64,000 nt of DNA from Burkholderiales bacterium Ga0077544 (GCA_001464355.1 LNEU01000015.1:248001-312000); one strand, 5' to 3'. Positions 35,783-44,922 are shown, numbered from the stretch's first letter. The notes: generated by a model from the sequence alone, not told the origin. Program-made: numbers and translations.

Positions 35783-36430
35783 CTATTGATGGTGCTTTGT
35801 TTGCGGATCATAGGCGCCGATTTGTTCAACAAAACCATCGAAGGCCGTCAGCAACGGCAGGTATTTTTCAGTTTCATTTTCCACTTGCATCAGCGCGTAG
35901 CAGGTCGCTTCATAGCTTGAGAGCTGGTCGGGCTTGCGCGCCTTGCGTATTCGGTAATGCGAAGCAGGCGGATCGCTTAAGGGGAGACGTGGTAGCTGCT
36001 GCAGCAAAGGATTGGAGTAAAGCATTTTTCGGCTCTTGCGCCAAGTACCGTCGAGCACAATCAAACGATACTGAATGGTTGCGCTGCTTGCCGGCTGGAT
36101 AAATGTCTGTGATTTTTCGATGCGTCCATCTTCAGATGTATCTGGATACAAGAGTAGCGGCTGGATTTTCTTTCCACTATCACTGTTGTCGAAAGGCGCA
36201 TACAGCAATGCCTGCAGCTCTTCTTCAGAAAACGCTTCGCCTGTAATGAGCCGACTGCGTGGCAAACTCAAATGCAGCAGGCGTGCGCTGCCTTTCGGAT
36301 TGGCTATCTCCAGCGGATGCTGCAAAAAGAGAACCTCTACCGCATGTTCTGTTGTTCTGATCCAGCGACAGATGCACGTGTTCTGTGGTCGCAGGCATTG
36401 GTTACAGATGGCTCGTTTGATAGACGTCAT
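35783..36430 (-). CDS. tapT: DTW-domain protein, probable tRNA-uridine aminocarboxypropyltransferase
   Basis: A 215-residue protein of the TapT/YfiP family, which adds 3-amino-3-carboxypropyl groups to tRNA uridines (acp3U47 in E. coli). Seen: an N-terminal zinc-site CNQC...CIC, EVLFLQHPLE, the DxTW motif as LIVLDGTWRKSRKML, and a terminal SSYEATCYAL helix. Length fits the family. It lies 13 bases after the LysR stop on the same strand. Confidence 0.85.
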   Translation of the reverse strand: MTSIKRAICNQCLRPQNTCICRWIRTTEHAVEVLFLQHPLEIANPKGSARLLHLSLPRSRLITGEAFSEEELQALLYAPFDNSDSGKKIQPLLLYPDTSEDGRIEKSQTFIQPASSATIQYRLIVLDGTWRKSRKMLYSNPLLQQLPRLPLSDPPASHYRIRKARKPDQLSSYEATCYALMQVENETEKYLPLLTAFDGFVEQIGAYDPQTKHHQ

Positions 36431-36443
36431 GGCGTGCTTTTAT

Positions 36444-37367
36444 TCAGAATGCCGAGAATCGCTTGGCCAGCTTCTCTTTGCGGAAATGCTCGACAATGAA
36501 ATCGACGAAGACGCGCGTTTTTGCAGGCAATAGTTTTTGTGCGGTGAAGTAGAGTGATAGCGTGCCTATATCGACGTACCAATCCGGCATGACGCGCATT
36601 AGTTTTTTATTTTCCAGATAGTGCAACGCATTCGGCATTGAAATCAGCGCGATGCCCAATCCGAGTTGCGCTGCTTCACACGCCGCATCCGGATCGCTCA
36701 TCGTCATGCGCGTACGCAGCAAGATCGGCATCTGTTCATTCGCATGATTGCGCAAAGGCCACGGACGGATACGCCCGGTTTGTGGCGAGCGGATCAGAAT
36801 CCCATCGTGCTGTGACAAATCCTCCGGTACTTTTGGTATGGGTTTATCTGCAAAATAATTTGGTGCTGCGACAAGTACACCATGCGCAGGTGCCAGTGCG
36901 CGTGCAACCACTCCAGTCGGTAAATCGAAACCGCCACCAATCGCCGCATCGAATCCTTCTGCCACCATATCGACGCGCCGATTATCGAAATGCCAGTCCG
37001 GCACGATGGCAGGATAGCGTTGCAGGAAATCACTCAGCAAGGGAACGATATAGGTACGACCGAATCCTGTACCCATGCTGATCTTCAAGGTGCCTGCTGG
37101 CTGGCCGTCCGCGCTGGCCATATTCGCGACCGCCGATTGAATCGTCGCCAGACCACCACTGACTTCCGCCAGAAAGAGTTCACCGGCTTCGGTCAATTTC
37201 AGGCTGCGCGTGCTGCGCTGGAACAGGCGCACGCCCAGGTTGGATTCCAGTTTCGCCACATTTTTACCCACCGCAGCTGATGTCAGGCTGAGGCGCCGTG
37301 CAGCTTCCGAGAAACTTCCTGCCTCGGCACTGCGGACAAAGCATTCGATACTGCTCATCGACTCCAT
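36444..37367 (-). CDS. LysR-family transcriptional regulator
   Basis: A 307-residue regulator: HTH MESMSSIECFVRSAEAGSFSEAARRLSLTSAAVGKNVAKLESNLGVRLFQRSTRSLKLTEAG, followed by the effector domain (LKISMGTGFGRTYIVPLLSDFLQRYP). The subgroup resembles the DsdC/PecT-type family around short-chain dehydrogenases. It starts at ATG 37367 and is divergent from the SDR gene at 37569, which it probably regulates. Confidence 0.9.
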   Translation of the reverse strand: MESMSSIECFVRSAEAGSFSEAARRLSLTSAAVGKNVAKLESNLGVRLFQRSTRSLKLTEAGELFLAEVSGGLATIQSAVANMASADGQPAGTLKISMGTGFGRTYIVPLLSDFLQRYPAIVPDWHFDNRRVDMVAEGFDAAIGGGFDLPTGVVARALAPAHGVLVAAPNYFADKPIPKVPEDLSQHDGILIRSPQTGRIRPWPLRNHANEQMPILLRTRMTMSDPDAACEAAQLGLGIALISMPNALHYLENKKLMRVMPDWYVDIGTLSLYFTAQKLLPAKTRVFVDFIVEHFRKEKLAKRFSAF

Positions 37368-37568
37368 GACGATTCCCTCATGCCAATTTGAACGACTATT
37401 TGAAACTTTTAGTTTCAATAGAATATAAGAATTACTATCTAGTAACAACATAATTGATGTCCGATACTGACTCCATCGTCACGCAATTCAAAGCAGTCCA
37501 GCTTGGCGAAATTTGTTAAGACGTTCAGCTTGCGTAGTGCAGCTAAATTAACCATACGGAGAATATTC

Positions 37569-38324
37569 ATGTCGAACCCAACACAGCAAATATTGGCAGG
37601 CAAAGTCGCTTTCATTCAAGGCGGTTCACGCGGTATCGGCGCAGCCATCGTCAAACGCCTGGCACGCGACGGCGCATCTGTTGTATTCACTTATGTCAGC
37701 TCGCCGGACAAGGCAAATGAAGTTGTTTCTGCCGTTCAGCAAAGCGGTGGACGCGCATTGGCTATCAAGGCGGACAGTAGCGATGCCGCAGCAGTAAAAC
37801 AAGCCATCGACCAGGCTGCAGCAACCTTTGGGCGCATCGATATTCTGGTGAACAACGCTGGCGTATTGGCTTTAGGTCCGATTGAGGACTTCAAACTGAA
37901 AGATTTTGATCGCACCGTCGCAGTGAATGTACGCAGCGTGTTTGTTGCGACACAAGAAGCGCAACGTCATATGGGTAACGGCGGTCGCATTATCACGATC
38001 GGTAGCACGAACGCTGACCGCATGCCTTTCCAGGGCGGTGCCGCATATGCGATGAGCAAAGCGGCAATCGTCGGTTTGACCAAGGGGCTGGCGCGCGATC
38101 TGGGCCCGCGCGGGATTACGGTGAATAATGTACAGCCAGGGCCAGTCGATACCGATATGAATCCAGCTGACAGCGATTTTGCAGATAGCTTGAAAGGTTT
38201 GATGGCAGTGGGGCGCTATGGCAAAGCAGAAGAAATTGCCGCTTTCGTTGCGCATCTTGCGGGCCCTGAAGCCGGCTATATCACGGGTGCGAGTTTGACG
38301 ATTGACGGCGGATTTTCGGCTTAA
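37569..38324 (+). CDS. Short-chain dehydrogenase/reductase
   Basis: A 251-residue classical SDR. Cofactor loop GGSRGIG (TGxxxGxG type, first residue varied), NAG at residues ~97-99 (LVNNAGVLALG), a serine/tyrosine catalytic set ITIGSTNADRM...YAMSKAAI, and the C-terminal YITGASLTIDGGFSA. The fifth loop ARDGASVVFTYVSSPDK suggests NADPH preference. RBS GGAGAAT before ATG 37569. It is divergent from the LysR gene and is likely its target. Substrate unknown. Confidence 0.92.
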   Translation: MSNPTQQILAGKVAFIQGGSRGIGAAIVKRLARDGASVVFTYVSSPDKANEVVSAVQQSGGRALAIKADSSDAAAVKQAIDQAAATFGRIDILVNNAGVLALGPIEDFKLKDFDRTVAVNVRSVFVATQEAQRHMGNGGRIITIGSTNADRMPFQGGAAYAMSKAAIVGLTKGLARDLGPRGITVNNVQPGPVDTDMNPADSDFADSLKGLMAVGRYGKAEEIAAFVAHLAGPEAGYITGASLTIDGGFSA

Positions 38325-38348
38325 AAGCCTGACGCAACTGAAACAAAG

Positions 38349-38372
38349 CGGGCCTGCGTTACAGCAGGCCCG
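38349..38372. terminator. Hairpin between convergent SDR and TonB receptor genes
   Basis: CGGGCCTGC (38349-38357) pairs perfectly with GCAGGCCCG (38364-38372) around a six-base loop. No T tract follows on either strand, so the termination role is inferred from the stem strength and position. Confidence 0.5.
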
Positions 38373-38432
38373 TTGCGGTGATATTAATCTGCGAATCACC
38401 GTTGCAAGATATTTGCAGTGCTTGGATATGTT

Positions 38433-40541
38433 TTAAAAGAAAAATGTCGCGTTCAGCAAGACCTGACGAGGATCGCCCAGCGCAACAACGTTATTGTTCA
38501 AGGCGCCGGGATAATATTTTTTGTCGAACAGGTTTTTGACATTCAAGGCCAGTTTGTATCCGTTGCCTGCATAGCTGAGCGCAGCGTCTGCCAGTGTGTA
38601 GCCAGGAAGGGTGTAGTTGTAAGAATAGCCCCGCATTGCGCCGGAATAGCGGACGCCAGCGCCTACGCTGACGCCATGCAGTGCAGCCTGGCGGAATGTG
38701 TAGGTTCCCCACAAGGTAGCTGCATGACGCGGCACACTATTCAGTGGTTTGCCTACATTGACGGCCACATTATCCTTGGTGACCTCGCTGTCGGTATAGG
38801 TGTAGCTGCCGATTAAGTTCCAGCCGTTACGCAGATCCATCGCAACTTCTGCTTCCACACCTTTACTGTGCTGTTCACCAATTTGCAGGTTGTAGCCGGT
38901 GTTGGCAGGATCGGATGCCGATACGTTTTGACGTTTCAAATCATAGACAGCAAGACCTGATGTAAGCCGTCCGTCTTCGGATGCAAACTTCAAACCGATT
39001 TCACTCTGCTTGCCGGTCTCAGGTTTGAGTTGTTCGCCACTAATTTTTAAGCCACTGAGCGGTAAAAATGAATCTGCATGGCTGATGTAAGACATCACAT
39101 TCGGTGAAATTTTAAACATCAGGGCACTGCTCGACGTAGTGGCCAGCGTGTTTTGCGTTTGTGTGGTGCTGTTATTGTTGTTAAGTGTTTCCAGCTTGCC
39201 GTCTTCGCGTCTGACGCCGAGCAAGACACTCAGGCGATCATTGAATTCAATGCGATCACGCAGGTAGAGTGCGGTAGATGAAAAAGTGGTGGTGTTGTCG
39301 TTCACCCAGTTTGCAGGGCAGGTGATGGGCGTGCCATAGACGGGCTGATAGAGATTCAGTGCCGCAAGCGTACATGTGCTGGACTTGAAACGATCCCTGT
39401 CCTGGGCCAGATCGAGTCCGCCCATGACGCTGTGTTTCATTCCGAGCAGATCGAGTTTCTTTTCGATATTCGTATCGAGTCCGATGACGCGGCTTTTCGA
39501 ATCTTGCAGTGTGGCCGAGCGATTTTGTAGACGCTGATTGGCTTGCAGGGTGCCGTTGAATACTCCGCGACCCTGCATCGCCTGTTCCTGCCAGCGGAAA
39601 TTCTGCCGTAATTTCAAGTCGGGCGAAAATCGATGCTCCAGCGCATAACCGACCCGATATTGTTCCGATGTATAAGGACCAAATGCGCGTTCGCCGATAA
39701 AGCGATTCCACGGAATTTCGCCATTGACGTTGGGCAGGATGGTGCCATAGGGCGACAGGCCTTGCTGGCGTATGTACTCATTGTAGTTATAGCTGGTTAA
39801 TAGCGTGAAGTCGGTATCTGGGCCTACATCGAGTGTCAGCGACGGCGCGATCCAGCGATGTTTTTGATAGACGAATTCCGTCGGATCGTCGCGATCGAGT
39901 ACCAGGCCGTTAATACGGAATGCGCTCTTGCCGTTCTCCGAAATCGGTCGCCCCAGATCGAAAGTCGCTTGCTTGAAGTTATCACTACCGATTGTGACGC
40001 CGACTTCATTAAAGGCATCGCTACGCGGTTTTTTGCTGACCATATTGACCATGCCGCCAGGCTGTACCTTGCCAAACAAAATGGAAGCAGGGCCTTTCAA
40101 TACTTCTACACGCTCCATGCCGAATGGTTCTTGCGCGACCCACGCATTTTGCGAAACTGACAAGCCGTCCAGAAAAACCGATTCTGTTGCGCGCTGGCCG
40201 CGGATGATGAAGTCATCCCAACCGCGTCTGCCGAAATTGCCGGAGACGACGCCAGCTACGTTACGCAACGCGTCGGTCAGCGTGACGGCTTGCTGTGAGT
40301 CGAGCAATGCGCGCGTCAGTACGGAAATAGACTGCGGTGTTTCCAGCAAGCCGGCATCCGATTTTGTACTGCCTGCGGCTTTTTTTGCAGTAAAACCGGT
40401 GTCGCTGTCTTGCGCGGCTTCTACCGTTACTTCTGGCAGAACGACGGGATTTTGAGCGGAGTTAGTTTGGGCGTGTGCCAGCGATACTGAAAATGGCAAA
40501 AACAAAGCGGCCACAGAAGTGGCGACGATTTTATGTTTCAA
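38433..40541 (-). CDS. TonB-dependent siderophore receptor
   Basis: A 702-residue outer-membrane receptor. It has a signal peptide (VATSVAALFLPFSVSLAHA), a plug domain (PQSISVLTRALLDSQQAVTLTDALRNVAGVV...FIIRGQRATESVFLDGL), and a beta barrel ending in VLLNATFFF with terminal aromatic. The family includes ferric siderophore receptors of the FhuE/FpvA class. TTG 40541 with upstream GAGGTC gives the natural signal-peptide start; the ATG 40577 would add 12 residues. A Fur-like site lies ~170 bases upstream. Confidence 0.92.
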   Translation of the reverse strand: MKHKIVATSVAALFLPFSVSLAHAQTNSAQNPVVLPEVTVEAAQDSDTGFTAKKAAGSTKSDAGLLETPQSISVLTRALLDSQQAVTLTDALRNVAGVVSGNFGRRGWDDFIIRGQRATESVFLDGLSVSQNAWVAQEPFGMERVEVLKGPASILFGKVQPGGMVNMVSKKPRSDAFNEVGVTIGSDNFKQATFDLGRPISENGKSAFRINGLVLDRDDPTEFVYQKHRWIAPSLTLDVGPDTDFTLLTSYNYNEYIRQQGLSPYGTILPNVNGEIPWNRFIGERAFGPYTSEQYRVGYALEHRFSPDLKLRQNFRWQEQAMQGRGVFNGTLQANQRLQNRSATLQDSKSRVIGLDTNIEKKLDLLGMKHSVMGGLDLAQDRDRFKSSTCTLAALNLYQPVYGTPITCPANWVNDNTTTFSSTALYLRDRIEFNDRLSVLLGVRREDGKLETLNNNNSTTQTQNTLATTSSSALMFKISPNVMSYISHADSFLPLSGLKISGEQLKPETGKQSEIGLKFASEDGRLTSGLAVYDLKRQNVSASDPANTGYNLQIGEQHSKGVEAEVAMDLRNGWNLIGSYTYTDSEVTKDNVAVNVGKPLNSVPRHAATLWGTYTFRQAALHGVSVGAGVRYSGAMRGYSYNYTLPGYTLADAALSYAGNGYKLALNVKNLFDKKYYPGALNNNVVALGDPRQVLLNATFFF

Positions 40542-40707
40542 GATGACCTCGATAAAAAGCGCGGCAAGCCGCAGCAATTACTACTGGCTGGCTATCGAGA
40601 TAATCGATGGAAGTGGCTGGCTAAATTGGGAATTTCGACGAATGATCAATATTTTCGAATGAGTACACAGCGCATGAAAGCCATTAACTCACGAACTTTA
40701 TGAATAC

Positions 40708-40726
40708 ATTAATGATAATTGTTCCT
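40708..40726 (-). promoter_or_regulatory. Candidate Fur box upstream of the siderophore receptor
   Basis: ATTAATGATAATTGTTCCT agrees with the 19-base Fur consensus at 12 positions, with the central AATGATAAT core intact. It lies ~170 bases before the receptor start and ~105 bases before the small membrane protein at 40832, so it could serve either. Weaker than the feoA box. Confidence 0.45.
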
Positions 40727-40831
40727 ATTTGAAAATGGAAGGATTTTTATAATTTATTGTCTAAATAACACATTGAAACTCCAAGCATACTGCCTATACT
40801 AAATCGCGTGGAGGTAATCAAAGGAGCTGTC

Positions 40832-41329
40832 ATGAGACACAGACTGTATTATTTCCTGCCAGATATAGAGAGTGCGCGTCGCAGCTTTGATGACATGCTG
40901 CTCAGCCGTATAGAACAGCGACATATACGCTTTATTTCTGGGAAGCCATTGCCTCCCGATATGCCTGAGGCCGGGTTTTTTCTAAAAACAGACGTATTGC
41001 ATGGCGCTGCCGCCGGCATGATCGTTGGCGCGATACTCGGGATGGTATTTGGTGCCTTGTTGATTGTGTATTACGAACTGGGTCAGGCGACCGTACTGGT
41101 AACGACGCTGATGGGAATCTTGTTTGGTGGCTGGGCGTCGAGTATGGTCGCCGCCGCGATGCCTAATTCACGGTTGAAAGAGTTTTATCCCGATCTGGAA
41201 AAAGGTCAAATATTGATGATCGTAGATGTGCCTGCACGACGCGTACAAGAAATCGAAAAGATGTTGGCCGCACGTCATCCGGAAATGAAATTTGGAGGCG
41301 AAGAACCACACATGCCGGTTTTCCCCTGA
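40832..41329 (+). CDS. Membrane protein of unknown function, DUF1269-like architecture
   Basis: A 165-residue protein. The soluble N-terminus (RHRLYYFLPDIESARRSFDDML) has a ferredoxin-like look; two membrane helices follow (GAAAGMIVGAILGMVFGALLIVYY and VLVTTLMGILFGGWASSMVAA), then a soluble end with VPARRVQEIEKMLAARHPEMKFGGEEP. This sandwich resembles DUF1269/general-stress membrane proteins. AAGGAG precedes ATG 40832. It stands before another small membrane protein of equal length. Confidence 0.75.
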   Translation: MRHRLYYFLPDIESARRSFDDMLLSRIEQRHIRFISGKPLPPDMPEAGFFLKTDVLHGAAAGMIVGAILGMVFGALLIVYYELGQATVLVTTLMGILFGGWASSMVAAAMPNSRLKEFYPDLEKGQILMIVDVPARRVQEIEKMLAARHPEMKFGGEEPHMPVFP

Positions 41330-41444
41330 AACGGAAATTAATGTGATGGCAATCAATGGGTAATCCTATGTTCGCTGTGCAGCGATGACCGAATGCCTTG
41401 TTTGGTGTTCAAGAAGTCGGCATTGCTTCTTTATGGAGGTCGTT

Positions 41445-41942
41445 ATGGAACTTCACATGCATTCACATCGATGGGAACAACGCAGTCCTGACTGGACGGT
41501 GGCCGCTGTTTCCGGCTTTGCCGCAGGTGCAGTTTTAATGGTGCTGGAATTGCTGTGGTCAACCGTCATCATGGGTGCCAGTCCCTGGGAAACGTCACAT
41601 ATGGTGGCGGCGATTGTCATGGGGCAGGATGCCTTGCAGTCGACCGATTTCAATTTGACGATTGTTGCGGTGGCCTTGATTACGCACTACGTGCTAGGGA
41701 TGGTGTTTGCGCTGATTCTTTCTGCCATTATCGCTTCGTTCCATTTTGATTCCAGCGTAGGCATGGCATTATTGGTCGGAGCGATTTTCGGGTTGGTGCT
41801 TTATCTGTTTAACTTCTATGGCATGGTGAGATTTTTCTCGTGGTTCAGCGAAATGCGCGGTTGGGCAACTGTGGTTGCGCATGCGATATTCGGTATGGTC
41901 GTTGCCGCCATGTACTGGAAGCTGGAGCAGGCGGAAAAGTAA
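41445..41942 (+). CDS. Four-helix inner-membrane protein of unknown function
   Basis: A 165-residue protein with four predicted helices (AAVSGFAAGAVLMVLELLWSTVI, IVAVALITHYVLGMVFALILSAII, MALLVGAIFGLVLYLFNFYGMV, TVVAHAIFGMVVAAMYWKLEQA), histidine-rich at its start (MELHMHSHRWEQR). GGAGGTC precedes the ATG 41445. Some relatives are named sodium:proline symporter-like, but it is far too short for that family. Followed by a terminator. Confidence 0.75.
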   Translation: MELHMHSHRWEQRSPDWTVAAVSGFAAGAVLMVLELLWSTVIMGASPWETSHMVAAIVMGQDALQSTDFNLTIVAVALITHYVLGMVFALILSAIIASFHFDSSVGMALLVGAIFGLVLYLFNFYGMVRFFSWFSEMRGWATVVAHAIFGMVVAAMYWKLEQAEK

Positions 41943-41986
41943 GGATGTTGCATCACAGCATCACTTGATTAACTGATGCTGAAAAC

Positions 41987-42022
41987 AACGGTAGCCAACT
42001 GAAAGGTCGGCTGCCGTTTTTC
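41987..42022 (+). terminator. Rho-independent terminator after the small membrane-protein genes
   Basis: AACGGTAGCC (41987-41996) pairs with GGCTGCCGTT (42009-42018) except for one G-T pair, followed by a T-rich tract. Confidence 0.75.
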
Positions 42023-42490
42023 ATTTTGAATGCTGGTGGGCTAACGTTCCAAGTAACACCTCGTGTTTGGAAGGGCCCATCCAGTAATTATTTCCCTAGG
42101 TAAGTAGCGAAATATACAGCCTATGGGCTGGCTTCTACTTTGTATGCCAAGGGAATGCCCGGTGCTACGAACAAGCTGTCACCCGACCATATGACCAAAT
42201 AGCTATTTACGTCAGTATTTGGCGGGGCTGACTATACTCGGGCGCTAATGCCGAAAAATATGCTGCTGCATAAAGGTATCCAGGCTAGTCATTGTTTGTT
42301 CCAACGCGCTTTCATCAGGAATACGGCAAACGATGAAAATGCCTGGGATATGCCAGAGTAGTTGTGAGAGGGCAGTTGTGCATGGCTTCAACCGTCTTGT
42401 GCGGTCAAGGCTTCTCGATAAACATTTCAGGCCTCACTCGGCAAAGTGTAAGTTCTTCCAGAGAAAGTCGATCCAGGATAAAAATAAAAC

Positions 42491-42520
42491 GATTGTTTCC
42501 CTCATGAAAACAATCCTTTT
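42491..42520 (+). terminator. Terminator-like hairpin in the gene-poor stretch
   Basis: GATTGTTT pairs with AAACAATC around a nine-base loop, followed by CTTTTATTCTTT. A possible end of a short transcript starting near 42240. Confidence 0.45.
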
Positions 42521-42701
42521 ATTCTTTGCTGCTAAGCAGCATTATTTTCAAGCAGGCGTGAATTTTTTGCATGTGTATCGGTAAATCTCGGATGCTATGA
42601 TCGCCAGGACCGGCAAAACCGGTCAATACCCATGCCCGGTTTTATCCCGAATCGGCGCCCAGCAAATATCTGCCTATCCAGCATTTGCAGCTTTAATTTA
42701 G

Positions 42702-42778
42702 GCCTTGCCCGCAAGCGGCAAGGCATCATCCGGCATGGCCGGAGGCAGGACTCGCGTCTTTCTCCGGTCCTCGGCCTG
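42702..42778 (+). promoter_or_regulatory. Structured leader preceding the ACS-family MFS gene
   Basis: Three consecutive stems lie before the start codon at 42807: GCCTTGCC/GGCAAGGC (42702-42724), CCGGC/GCCGG around ATG (42730-42742), and GGAC/GTCC in the following 36 bases. Possible RNA leader regulation; no known riboswitch class recognised. Confidence 0.35.
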
Positions 42779-42806
42779 ACAATTCTGAAGAAGACATTAC
42801 GTACCC

Positions 42807-44114
42807 ATGAGCGCCATTCATCCTAGCAATACACTCAGCGCACGCGGAACGCTGGAAGACAGCATTTACGCCAAAGTAACTTTGCGCTTGTTACCTTTCC
42901 TTTTTATCTGCTACGTCGCGGCTTATCTCGATCGCGTCAACGTAGGCTTTGCCAAGCTGAATATGTTGAACGATCTGCAGTTCAGCGAAACCGTTTATGG
43001 TTTGGGCGCAGGCATTTTCTTTATCGGCTACTTCCTGTTTGAAGTGCCAAGCAACATCATCATGCATCGCGTCGGAGCACGCGTCTGGATCGCGCGCATC
43101 ATGATTACGTGGTCGGTGCTTTCTGCGGCAACCATGTTTGTCACGTCGCCAACCATGTTCTATGTGATTCGCTTTTTGCTCGGCGTGGCTGAAGCCGGTT
43201 TCTTTCCGGGAATCGTGTTGTACCTGACTTACTGGTTTCCGGCTTCGCGTCGTGGTCGCATGAACGCTTTGTTCATGATTGGCATCCCGATTGCGGGTGT
43301 GGTTGGTGGCCCTTTGTCCGGCTGGATCATGAATTACTTTGCCGGTGCCAACGGTTGGTACGGCTGGCAATGGTTGTTTTTGCTGGAAGCGATTCCATCT
43401 TTGATTCTGGGTATCGTCACATTCTTCTATCTGCCAAACAGCATTCGCGCATCGACCTGGTTGAGTGACGACGAGAAAAGGATTTTGGAAGAAAACATCG
43501 CGACAGATGGTGGAGAAAACAAATCGCATTCCGTCGCCAGCGTGTTTACCAATCCAAAAGTCTGGCTGATGGCAGCAATTTATTTTTGCTGCATGATGGG
43601 TTTGTATGGCATCAGTTTCTATCTGCCGACACTGGTCAAGGCATCGGGCGTCAAGGATGCACTGGACGTCGGTTTGCTGACGGCAATTCCCTACACCTGC
43701 GGCGTGATTGCGACCTTGCTGGTTGCTCGTAGCGCTGATCGCATGCGCGAACGTCGCTGGCACTTTGCGATCGCCAGCGCACTCGGCGGCCTAGGTCTGT
43801 TCCTGAGTACTATTTATGGCGATAACGTCGTGCTGGCGTTGATGGCTTTGTCGCTCGGTACCGCCGGTATGTTGTCGACGATGCCGGTGTTCTGGACTTA
43901 TCCAAGCGCGATCCTTGGTGGAGCGGCCGCTGCAGCCGGTATCGGTTTGATTAACTCGGTCGGCAATCTCGCAGGTTTTGTCAGTCCGTCTATTGTTGGC
44001 TGGTTGAAAGACGTAACCGGTAGCACTAACGCTGGCATGTACTTTGTTGCTGGCGCGTTGGTTATTGGCGCTGTGCTGGCATTATTGCAACCGAAGTCTC
44101 TGGTGAACAAGTAA
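42807..44114 (+). CDS. MFS transporter, anion:cation symporter (ACS) family
   Basis: A 435-residue, 12-helix transporter. N-terminal KVTLRLLPFLFICYVAAYLDRVNVGFAKLNMLNDLQFSETVYGLGAGIFFIGYFLFEVPSNIIMHRVGARVWIARIMITWS is the ACS signature, shared with phthalate, tartrate, glucarate and 4-hydroxyphenylacetate permeases. It likely imports an organic anion. It is monocistronic, between a structured leader and a strong terminator; no catabolic partner adjoins. Confidence 0.92.
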   Translation: MSAIHPSNTLSARGTLEDSIYAKVTLRLLPFLFICYVAAYLDRVNVGFAKLNMLNDLQFSETVYGLGAGIFFIGYFLFEVPSNIIMHRVGARVWIARIMITWSVLSAATMFVTSPTMFYVIRFLLGVAEAGFFPGIVLYLTYWFPASRRGRMNALFMIGIPIAGVVGGPLSGWIMNYFAGANGWYGWQWLFLLEAIPSLILGIVTFFYLPNSIRASTWLSDDEKRILEENIATDGGENKSHSVASVFTNPKVWLMAAIYFCCMMGLYGISFYLPTLVKASGVKDALDVGLLTAIPYTCGVIATLLVARSADRMRERRWHFAIASALGGLGLFLSTIYGDNVVLALMALSLGTAGMLSTMPVFWTYPSAILGGAAAAAGIGLINSVGNLAGFVSPSIVGWLKDVTGSTNAGMYFVAGALVIGAVLALLQPKSLVNK

Positions 44115-44200
44115 TAGCAAAGTAAAAATAAGCAGTAATCAAATGTCGGTTCGGTGCTCAGTCTTTTAAATTAAGAATGCTGTTCTTACAGAAGAAATAA

Positions 44201-44225
44201 AAAGCCCGCGAAAGCGGGTTTTTTT
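44201..44225 (+). terminator. Rho-independent terminator after the ACS transporter
   Basis: CCCGC (44205-44209), GAAA loop, GCGGG (44214-44218), flanked by pairing A and T runs and followed by a seven-T tract. A textbook intrinsic terminator. Confidence 0.9.
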
Positions 44226-44688
44226 ATATTGGCATCGTTTCTTTATCTGACGTTTGCCTTCGGCCCAAAGCGGACACCAGCGAAATGCAGATTTACGGAA
44301 TAGGGGATTGAATTAGCGACGTTTGGCTTCGTTCATTCGACCTTAAAGATGCTGTCTTGAAACTCGTTCAGCAAATGACCTCGCCCCGACCTCGTCACAA
44401 TACTGGTAGGCGATATAAGAACTACTCAGAATATTGTGAATATTCGCATTAATGTTGCCACCGGTCGTGTTCCAAAGTTGCAACCTGAGGGTCACTGGCA
44501 CCGCAAATTCGCGAGACAGAAGGTCTAATAAGACAGTAAGGACATTATGTCCTAGGGCTTTATGTCTAATGTTGATCGCGGTTTGCTTAACCTAGAATAA
44601 GAAAACTTCGATTGAGATGTCATGCAGCGTTTTGAGGTAGTCCTCATCACGATAGATAGTGTCAAGTAATAGCCTGGAAATACTCAAA
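44226..44688. other. Intergenic region with two perfect palindromes
   Basis: About 460 bases without a gene. It contains GAATATT-GTG-AATATTC (44429-44445) and AGGACAT-T-ATGTCCT (44539-44553), both perfect, upstream of the small membrane protein at 44689. A related half-site TTATGTCTAATG lies just after the second. They look like operator sites for an unknown regulator. Confidence 0.5.
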
Positions 44689-44922
44689 ATGATGGATTGG
44701 ATCCCTATAGTCTTCGGTACGTTCAAGGCTCTCGTGCTCGGCACGGGCATGTTCTTCGCCATCAAGTGGCATTACGATCAAGGGAAAAAGGAGAAGGAGA
44801 TGCGCGCGGTGCTACGCGCGGGCACCAAGGTGGCCGCAGTCTTCGCGCTATCGCTCCTGGGCTTGGGGCTCGTCACCTTCGTCCTTGTCAGGATGTTCCA
44901 TTTGAACTTGACCTACCCATGA
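44689..44922 (+). CDS. Small membrane protein, unknown family
   Basis: A 77-residue two-helix protein: MDWIPIVFGTFKALVLGTGMFFAIKWHYDQGKKEKEMRAVLRAG, then VAAVFALSLLGLGLVTFVLVRMF. The basic cytoplasmic loop between the helices is rich in Lys/Glu. A GTG at 44659 would add ten residues. No good ribosome site is visible at either. Its composition is more GC-rich than the flanking intergenic DNA. It ends before a strong terminator, suggesting a real unit. Function unknown. Confidence 0.6.
   Translation: MMDWIPIVFGTFKALVLGTGMFFAIKWHYDQGKKEKEMRAVLRAGTKVAAVFALSLLGLGLVTFVLVRMFHLNLTYP

Larger units (their letters stand above)
42023..42806. other. Gene-poor stretch with hairpins before the ACS transporter
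   Basis: About 780 bases. Two frames here (around 42333-42584 and 42632-42826) are low-complexity and not convincing. A 12-base perfect palindrome AAATAGCTATTT lies at 42197-42208, with a TATACT -10-like box at 42233. A terminator-like hairpin (GATTGTTT/AAACAATC, 42491-42515, with T tract) and a structured leader (42702-42778) follow. No gene remnant was recognised. Confidence 0.5.

Noticed and set aside
37569-38324. Possible association of the SDR with the nearby siderophore receptor
   Set aside because: The SDR is paired with its own divergent LysR gene and separated from the convergent receptor by a hairpin.
42333-42584. 83-codon and (42632-42826) 64-codon plus-strand frames
   Set aside because: No ribosome site or family; one overlaps the start of the ACS transporter and the other spans a terminator-like hairpin.
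42891-43763. 290-codon frame opposite the ACS transporter
   Set aside because: Antisense to a conserved MFS gene, with low-complexity composition and no motif.
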